Below the pieces are notes generated by a model. That model was not told where the DNA came from and did not search any database. It was given only the letters and a program-made list of their open reading frames with translations. From an uncultured Clostridia bacterium (GTDB taxonomy: Bacteria; Bacillota; Clostridia; TANB77; CAG-508), in the NCBI GenBank assembly GCA_947629965.1, contig CANRFS010000037.1, positions 1 to 10,533 of the forward strand: a DNA stretch of 10,533 nt, read 5' to 3'. The position numbers were made by a program, and so were the translations under genes. Positions 5,860-10,533 of the stretch are shown in pieces. Numbering within the stretch: position 1 is the stretch's first letter; every line of letters begins with the position of its first letter.

Positions 5860-5888
5860 TTTACAATAGACTAAAATTTTAATATAAT
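5860..5888 (+). promoter_or_regulatory. Promoter of the dGTPase-like gene
   Basis: The -35 TTTACA (5860-5865) and a perfect -10 TATAAT (5883-5888) are separated by 17 bp. The leader would be very short, about 12 nt, with GAGGTG at 5896-5901 just before ATG 5907. The -35 lies only 8 bp from the -35 of the divergent rpsT promoter, so the two promoters may compete for polymerase. Confidence 0.75.
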
Positions 5889-5906
5889 ATTAAGCGAGGT
5901 GTAAAT

Positions 5907-7061
5907 ATGGATATTCTAGAAAAAGCAAAAATAAATATGTTATCAAATGAAAATCTTTTATCAGAGTATGCTTGTAAGTCGGAAGATGCAATTTTATTAA
6001 AAGAGGATAAAGAAGATATAAGACCAATATTTTTTAGAGATATAGATAGAATTATTCACTCACTAGGTTATACAAGATATATAGATAAAACCCAGGTTTT
6101 TTCATTTACAAAAAATGATCATATTACGCATAGAGTTCTGCATGTTCAATTGGTTTCTAAAATAGCAAGAACTATTGGAAGAAGCCTAAAGTTAAATGAA
6201 GACTTAATCGAGGCGATAGCACTTGGTCATGATATAGGTCATAGTCCATTTGGACATAAAGGTGAAAAGTATTTGAATGATATATGTATAAAAGAAAATA
6301 TCGGATATTTTTGCCATAATGCGCAAAGTGTAAGAGTACTAAAAAATTTAGAAGGATTAAATATAAGTGTGCAAACATTAGATGGTATACTTGCACACAA
6401 TGGTGAAATACTTATAAATAAATATGAATGCAATAAAAATAAGACTAAAAATGAGTTTAATATGGATTTAGAAAACACGTTTAGAGTAGAAGGATACAGC
6501 AAAAAAATAGTGCCAATGACACTAGAAGCATGTGTTGTTAGATTATCAGATATAATAGCATACATAGGTAGAGATATAGAAGATTCAATTAAAATAGGAA
6601 TTATAGAAAGAAAAGATCTGCCAAAGGAAATAACAGATGTATTAGGAGATAATAATTCAAAAATAGTTGATACTTTAATTAAAGATATAATAATAAATAG
6701 CTTTGAAAAGCCATATTTAGCATTTTCTGATGAAGTTTTTGAAGCGCTAATGAAATTAAAGGACTGGAATTACAAATTTATATATGCGTCTAAAGAGGCA
6801 AATAAATATCAAGAAATCATAAAAAATCTTTTTTATGATTTATACTATTGTTATTTGAATAAGGCAGAAGAGTTTAATAATACAAAACTTCAGCTTACTG
6901 ATTCTGAAGAAAATTTGTATAATTTTATAAAAGAACAACCAAAAGAAGCAAACATAAAAAGAACAATTATAGATTATATAGCAGGTCAAACAGATCAATA
7001 TTTTTTAAATGAATGTTTAGAACATTTAAATGGAGAAAATGTTGATAAATTATATAAATAA
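5907..7061 (+). CDS. dGTPase-like HD-domain deoxynucleoside triphosphate triphosphohydrolase
   Basis: Members of this family hydrolyse dNTPs to the deoxynucleoside and triphosphate, helping to control dNTP pools. The 384-residue protein has the dGTPase/HD signature in order. FFRDIDRIIHSLGYTRYIDKTQVF (42-65) corresponds to the family's 'RDRDRIIHS.AFRRL..KTQVF'. It is followed by THRVLH (74-79), LNEDLIEAIALGHDIGHSPFGHKGE (96-120), CHNAQSVRVL (136-145) and RLSDIIAYIGRDIEDS (212-227). The HD metal ligands are expected at His79, His108-Asp109 and Asp215, and all are present. It starts at ATG 5907 after GAGGTG and has its own promoter, divergent from rpsT. The exact nucleotide preference cannot be read from sequence, so I give no symbol; such genes are often labelled dgt. 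Confidence 0.9.
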   Translation: MDILEKAKINMLSNENLLSEYACKSEDAILLKEDKEDIRPIFFRDIDRIIHSLGYTRYIDKTQVFSFTKNDHITHRVLHVQLVSKIARTIGRSLKLNEDLIEAIALGHDIGHSPFGHKGEKYLNDICIKENIGYFCHNAQSVRVLKNLEGLNISVQTLDGILAHNGEILINKYECNKNKTKNEFNMDLENTFRVEGYSKKIVPMTLEACVVRLSDIIAYIGRDIEDSIKIGIIERKDLPKEITDVLGDNNSKIVDTLIKDIIINSFEKPYLAFSDEVFEALMKLKDWNYKFIYASKEANKYQEIIKNLFYDLYYCYLNKAEEFNNTKLQLTDSEENLYNFIKEQPKEANIKRTIIDYIAGQTDQYFLNECLEHLNGENVDKLYK

Positions 7062-7134
7062 TTATATTTGATTACATAATTATTCTTTAAATGGAATATA
7101 CTACAAATATTATAAGGCAAAAGGAGAATAATTT

Positions 7135-7395
7135 ATGCAATATCGTATAAAAGAAGAAAAAATAAAGAATGAAATTGAACTTTTAAAATCAGTTTTAGAA
7201 ACTAAAAGAGAATTATCAATTGCTAACCAAAACTTTGAAATTGCAGAAGCGGAACTAATTGATTATTATTCATATCAAATAAAAGCTAGTAAAGCAAAGC
7301 TAGATTATTTAATAAAACAAGTAAAAAGTAAAGGAATACAAATAGATATGATTAATAATCTACAAATAGATATCGAGAAAACAACAGCAGTATAA
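7135..7395 (+). CDS. DUF2508 family protein (YaaL-like)
   Basis: This 86-residue, charged, helical protein contains the segment AEAELIDYYSYQIKASKAKLDYLI (37-60). It corresponds to the DUF2508 hallmark, 'LIDYYIYQIKAAEAKYDYLL', of Bacillus subtilis YaaL. No membrane helix or signal peptide is present, and a coiled-coil or helical-hairpin fold is likely. The start at 7135 follows AAAAGGAGA. In B. subtilis yaaL sits between recR and bofA, and here too bofA follows directly, which supports the assignment; recR is not in this window and the HD phosphohydrolase gene takes its upstream place. The biochemical role is unknown. A weak promoter (TTTAAA 7086-7091, TATTAT 7108-7113) may precede it. Confidence 0.85.
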   Translation: MQYRIKEEKIKNEIELLKSVLETKRELSIANQNFEIAEAELIDYYSYQIKASKAKLDYLIKQVKSKGIQIDMINNLQIDIEKTTAV

Positions 7396-7453
7396 TTAGT
7401 AATATAAAGAGAAAACAAGCATAATTATAGTATTAAAGTGGAGGGATAAGCTT

Positions 7454-7721
7454 ATGGATAACACTAATACTATAATTATTTTTTTAAGTTGCATAATGGG
7501 AATAATATTATTTGGGAAAATTTTTGTTTTGCCAATAAAAATAATTGTAAAATTAATTATTAATTCAATTTTGGGTGCAATAATAATATTTGCAATTAAT
7601 TGGATAGGGGCTACATTTAGCTTGCATATAGGACTTAATATGTTTACAGCAATATTTGTACGGAATTTTGGGAGTACCTGGGGCAATATTACTTGCTATA
7701 TTCAAAATGTTTTTAATTTAA
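7454..7721 (+). pseudogene. bofA: BofA-type pro-sigmaK processing inhibitor, frameshifted at 7661
   Basis: BofA is a small membrane protein that, with SpoIVFA, holds the SpoIVFB protease inactive and so delays pro-sigmaK processing during sporulation. From ATG 7454 (GGAGGG at 7440-7445) the reading runs through two membrane helices (about 5-22 and 33-50) and the family stretch PIKIIVKLIINSILGAIIIF...GLNMFTAIFV to residue 69. The frame then enters an unrelated polar tail. Dropping one base (C7661) restores GILGVPGAILLAIFKMFLI and a TAA at 7719-7721. This is the expected conserved BofA end (LG[IV]PG) and gives 88 residues, against 87 in B. subtilis. As written, the frame continues to 7795, over the hpt promoter and almost to the hpt start. 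It could be a real inactivating mutation or a sequence error; the context TTTGTACGG offers no homopolymer or obvious slippery site. Confidence 0.88.
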
Positions 7722-7735
7722 ATAATTTATCAAAG

Positions 7736-7764
7736 TTGAAAAAAAACAATATAAATAGTATAAT
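7736..7764 (+). promoter_or_regulatory. Promoter of hpt
   Basis: The -35 TTGAAA (7736-7741) and a perfect -10 TATAAT (7759-7764) are separated by 17 bp. It begins 14 bp after the reconstructed bofA stop, as expected if bofA really ended at 7721. AAGGAG at 7786-7791 and ATG 7800 follow. Confidence 0.75.
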
Positions 7765-7799
7765 ATATAAAACAAAATATAAGATAAGGAGATAATTTT

Positions 7800-8315
7800 A
7801 TGGGAGAAATAAAAACATTAATTGACGAAGAAAAATTAAGTAAAAGAATAAGTGAAATAGCAGGACAAATAGAAAAGGAATATGCTGGCAAAGAAATTAC
7901 ATTTATATGTATTTTAAAAGGATCAGTATTTTTTACAGTTGATTTAGCAAAAAAAATAAATGGAGATGTTAAATTAGAGTTTATAAGAGTATCTAGTTAT
8001 AACGATGGAACAGAAAGCTCTGGAGAAATAAAAATGAAATTAGACTTAAAAGATAGTATTAAAGATAAAGATGTAATAGTAGTAGAGGATATAATAGATA
8101 CAGGAAAAACACTTTCATATTTAATTGAATATTTAAAAATGAAAAAGCCAAATACTATTAGATTATGTACATTATTAGATAAACCAGATAGAAGAGTAGA
8201 AAAAGTTAAAGTAGACTATATAGGATTTCAAATACCAGATAAATTTGTTGTAGGTTATGGATTAGACTTTGATGAAAAATACAGAAATCTTCCATATATA
8301 GGATATATAGAATAA
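7800..8315 (+). CDS. hpt: Hypoxanthine phosphoribosyltransferase
   Basis: This purine salvage enzyme joins hypoxanthine (and usually guanine) to PRPP, giving IMP or GMP and pyrophosphate in the cytoplasm. The 171 residues, slightly short of the usual 175-180, contain every family element. CILKGSVFF (37-45) is the pyrophosphate-binding loop. RVSSYNDGTESSGEIK (63-78) is the mobile catalytic loop. VIVVEDIIDTGKTL (92-105) is the PRPP motif with its two acidic residues. KFVVGYGLDFDEKYRNLPYIG (148-168) forms the purine-binding and closing segment. The start at 7800 follows AAGGAG. It has its own promoter and ends at an intrinsic terminator before uvrC, so it is probably transcribed alone. Confidence 0.96.
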   Translation: MGEIKTLIDEEKLSKRISEIAGQIEKEYAGKEITFICILKGSVFFTVDLAKKINGDVKLEFIRVSSYNDGTESSGEIKMKLDLKDSIKDKDVIVVEDIIDTGKTLSYLIEYLKMKKPNTIRLCTLLDKPDRRVEKVKVDYIGFQIPDKFVVGYGLDFDEKYRNLPYIGYIE

Positions 8316-8320
8316 AAACT

Positions 8321-8346
8321 AAAAAGGGGATAAAAGCCCCTTTTTT
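8321..8346 (+). terminator. Rho-independent terminator after hpt
   Basis: AAAAAGGGG (8321-8329) pairs with CCCCTTTTT (8337-8345) around a 7-nt loop, ending in six T's. It starts 6 bp after the hpt stop and ends 17 bp before the uvrC ATG, so little space remains for a separate uvrC promoter. Partial read-through into uvrC is likely. Confidence 0.88.
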
Positions 8347-8362
8347 CTAAAAAGAGGATAAT

Positions 8363-10159
8363 ATGTTTAATATAAAAGAAGAACTTAAAAAACTTCCAGA
8401 TAAACCGGGAGTTTATATTATGAGAGACAAAAATGATGATATTTTATATGTAGGAAAGGCAGTTATATTAAAAAATAGAGTAAGACAATATTTTAATAAA
8501 ACTAATAAAACTGCAAGAATTCAAAAAATGGTATCATTAATAGATCATTTTGAGTATATAGTTACAGATAATGAAGCGGAGGCCTTAATTTTAGAGTGTA
8601 ATCTTATAAAAAAGAATATGCCTAAATTTAATGTGCTTTTAAAAGATGATAAAACATATCCATACATAAAAATAGATATTAAATCAGATTACCCGAATGT
8701 ATTTATAACACGAAGAGTTTTAAATGATGGGGCTAAATATTTTGGACCATATGCAAATCCTGGTAGTGCAAAAGAAATGTTAGATTTTATAAAAGACCGC
8801 TTTCAGATAAGACAATGTAAAAAGTTCAAAAGTAATCAGAGAGCATGTTTAAATTATCACATAAAAAAATGCTTGGCTCCATGTATGGGTTACGTAAGCA
8901 AAGAAGAATATAGAAAACAAATAGATCAGATTATAATGCTTTTAGAAGGAAAGACGAAAGAAATAATAAAACAAATAGACAAAGAAATTCTTGAATTTGC
9001 AGACAATCAAGAATATGAAAAGGCAGCTGCTTTAAGAGATAAAAAAATTGCAATAGAGAGAATATCAGAAAAACAAAAGGTGTCTAATATAAATGAAAAG
9101 GCAATAGATGTTATAGGAATTGCTAAAAATGAATTATCTATTTGTATAGAAATATTCTTTGTAAGAAATAGCAAAATGATAGGAAGAGAACATTACTTTT
9201 TTGAAAACTCAAATGAACTAACAGAAAACGAAACTCTATCTGAATTTATAAAGCAATATTATATAAATAAAGTGGATTTACCAAGTAAAATAATGTTACC
9301 ACAAAATATAGAAGATATAGAACTTATAGAAAATATATTATCTAATAAAGTTGATAGGAAAATAGAGTTTAAGTTACCACAAAAGGGCGAAAAGTTAAGA
9401 TTTATAGAAATGGCAAATAACAATGCAAAAATAACATTAGAAAATAAGACTAAAGAGAAAGAAGATATAGTTTTAAAATTAAAAGAAGTATTAAATCTTG
9501 AAAATATGCCAAGAAAAATTGAAAGTTTTGATATATCTAATATGGCTGGAGAGCATATGGTAGCAGGAATGTGTGTAGCAAAAGACGGAGTTATAAATAG
9601 AAATCTTGCGAGAAGATTTAAAATAAAAACAGTATTTGCGCAAGATGATCCAAAATGTATGGAAGAGGTCGTAACAAGAAGAATTAAACATTCAATTGAA
9701 AATCCGAAAGGAGCATTTGGAACTTTGCCAGATTTAATTCTTGCAGACGGTGGAATAACTCAAATAAATGCAATAAAAAAGGCAATAGACAAGTATAAAA
9801 TAACTATACCAGTATTTGGAATGGTAAAAGATGATAAACACAACACAAAAAAACTAATAGATGATAATAAAAAAGAAATTGAATTAACTGAGGATTTAAT
9901 GAATTTTATAACTAATATGCAAGATGAAGTTCATAGGATAGCTATTGAATATAACAGAAAATTAAGAGATAAGGATACTACTAAATCTGAATTAGATAAA
10001 ATAAAAGGTATAGGAGAAAAAAGAAAACAAGAATTAATTAAAAAATTTGGTAGTGTAGAAGAAATTAAAAAGGCTGATATTCTAGAAATTTCAGAGGTTA
10101 AAGGAATAACTGAAGAATTAGCAAGAAAAATCAAGAAAGAGCTCCTACGAAAGTTGTAA
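8363..10159 (+). CDS. uvrC: Excinuclease ABC subunit C (UvrC)
   Basis: UvrC makes both incisions around DNA lesions in nucleotide excision repair, acting with the UvrB-DNA complex. The 598 residues are normal for the family. The N-terminal GIY-YIG nuclease has GVY at 16-18, YVG at 29-31, and Glu75 in NEAEALILECN as the probable metal ligand. Four cysteines at 152, 162, 170 and 174 (QCKKF...ACLNY...KKCLAPC) match the Fe-S cluster site. The UVR domain that contacts UvrB (about 202-235) contains FADNQEYEKAAALRDK. The RNase H-like nuclease has Asp390 (SFDISN), Asp462 (LILADGG) and His524 (DEVHRIAI). Tandem helix-hairpin-helix motifs close it (KIKGIGEKRKQEL and ISEVKGITEELARKI). ATG 8363 follows AGAGG at 8353-8357. 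It lies just downstream of the hpt terminator. Confidence 0.97.
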   Translation: MFNIKEELKKLPDKPGVYIMRDKNDDILYVGKAVILKNRVRQYFNKTNKTARIQKMVSLIDHFEYIVTDNEAEALILECNLIKKNMPKFNVLLKDDKTYPYIKIDIKSDYPNVFITRRVLNDGAKYFGPYANPGSAKEMLDFIKDRFQIRQCKKFKSNQRACLNYHIKKCLAPCMGYVSKEEYRKQIDQIIMLLEGKTKEIIKQIDKEILEFADNQEYEKAAALRDKKIAIERISEKQKVSNINEKAIDVIGIAKNELSICIEIFFVRNSKMIGREHYFFENSNELTENETLSEFIKQYYINKVDLPSKIMLPQNIEDIELIENILSNKVDRKIEFKLPQKGEKLRFIEMANNNAKITLENKTKEKEDIVLKLKEVLNLENMPRKIESFDISNMAGEHMVAGMCVAKDGVINRNLARRFKIKTVFAQDDPKCMEEVVTRRIKHSIENPKGAFGTLPDLILADGGITQINAIKKAIDKYKITIPVFGMVKDDKHNTKKLIDDNKKEIELTEDLMNFITNMQDEVHRIAIEYNRKLRDKDTTKSELDKIKGIGEKRKQELIKKFGSVEEIKKADILEISEVKGITEELARKIKKELLRKL

Positions 10160-10221
10160 TATTTATAAAAAACCTTGAATATAATTTTAAAATAAGATTA
10201 TAGGACAAGGAGTGTATAAAT

Positions 10222-10419
10222 ATGATTGATATTACAAAAGAAGAGTTTTGGGATAGCAAATATGAAGAGGTATCTAAAACAAAAAAGGAGCAAAGTAGGA
10301 TAAAAGATTTTATTTTAAGAAATAAATTTTTTACAACTTTAGTAATAAGTCTTGGAATTTTAATGACAGTAAATACAGTTTTAATATATAATTTTTTTAA
10401 AATATTAATTAAATTGTAA
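10222..10419 (+). CDS. Hypothetical single-helix membrane protein
   Basis: I do not recognise this 65-residue protein. It has a charged N-terminal half (MIDITKEEFWDSKYEEVSKTKKEQSR, 1-26) that would be cytoplasmic, one membrane helix at about 37-58 (FTTLVISLGILMTVNTVLIY), and a short basic tail. A good AAGGAG at 10207-10212, 9 bp before ATG 10222, supports translation. It follows uvrC by 62 bp without an obvious terminator, so it may be co-transcribed. Its stop codon is followed within 8 bp by the second copy of the dispersed repeat. Confidence 0.7.
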   Translation: MIDITKEEFWDSKYEEVSKTKKEQSRIKDFILRNKFFTTLVISLGILMTVNTVLIYNFFKILIKL

Positions 10420-10426
10420 TTTGTTT

Positions 10427-10533
10427 AATTTATTACTGTAAAATAGTTTAATATATTTTTTTCAAGACGTCCTTCTTCACCAAAATTATTATTTCATAAT
10501 AATTTTGGATTCGAAGCTCCTATTTCAAAAATT
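10427..10533. repeat. Dispersed structured repeat, copy 2 (cut by the window end)
   Basis: This is the same element as at 1848-1972 and in the same orientation, with 105 of 107 positions identical. It contains the intact 12 bp hairpin (10480-10491 and 10497-10508) and the left terminal inverted repeat, which here reads GTAAAATAGTTTA. The right terminal repeat lies beyond the window. It sits just downstream of the 65-residue membrane protein gene, again in intergenic DNA. The twelve bases AAATTGTAATTT lie just left of both copies, directly abutting in copy 1 and separated by about 9 bp in copy 2. Confidence 0.9.

Noticed and set aside
7722..7795. Polar C-terminal tail of the bofA frame as real coding sequence
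   Set aside because: The tail is a product of the shift at 7661, overlaps the hpt promoter, and lacks any resemblance to BofA, whereas the alternate frame gives the conserved end and a stop at 7721.
10175..10204. Promoter between uvrC and the 65-residue membrane protein
   Set aside because: TTGAAT is followed only by TATAGG at 18 bp spacing, which is too weak in such AT-rich DNA.

Overview
The window is low-GC DNA (by eye roughly three quarters A+T) with AGGAGG-type ribosome binding sites and TTGnnn/TATAAT-type promoters. Its gene content is typical of Firmicutes, most likely Clostridia: gatCAB, a DUF2508 (YaaL-like) gene next to bofA, a clostridial-type Lgt, rpsT, hpt and uvrC. The bofA gene points to a spore-forming lineage or one descended from spore formers. 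I cannot name the species from the sequence.

Layout. Positions 1-1491 hold a lipoprotein-modification cluster, with lgt flanked by two small DUF4190-like membrane proteins and closed by a clear intrinsic terminator. Positions 1480-4948 hold the amidotransferase operon gatC-gatA-gatB, which makes Gln-tRNA(Gln) and/or Asn-tRNA(Asn) by transamidation. A roughly 125 bp dispersed repeat sits between gatC and gatA. Positions 4962-5068 hold a T-rich tract and a perfect 44 bp-arm palindrome, between gatB and convergent minus-strand genes. Positions 5113-5851 (minus strand) hold rpsT, its terminator and a small two-helix membrane protein. Back-to-back promoters at 5823-5888 drive rpsT leftward and a dGTPase-like HD phosphohydrolase rightward. 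Positions 7135-7721 hold yaaL-like DUF2508 and bofA; bofA carries a one-base frameshift at 7661. A near-consensus promoter at 7736-7764 then drives hpt, followed by a terminator, uvrC and a single-helix small protein. The last 107 bp are a second copy of the dispersed repeat, in the same orientation.

Most genes are housekeeping (translation, nucleotide salvage and dNTP control, DNA repair, lipoprotein maturation). The unusual content lies between genes: a two-copy structured repeat with terminal inverted repeats (MITE-like), a very long perfect palindrome, and a frameshifted sporulation-control gene whose intact reading can be reconstructed. There are no tRNA or rRNA genes, CRISPR arrays or transposase genes, and no gene-free stretch longer than about 210 bp.
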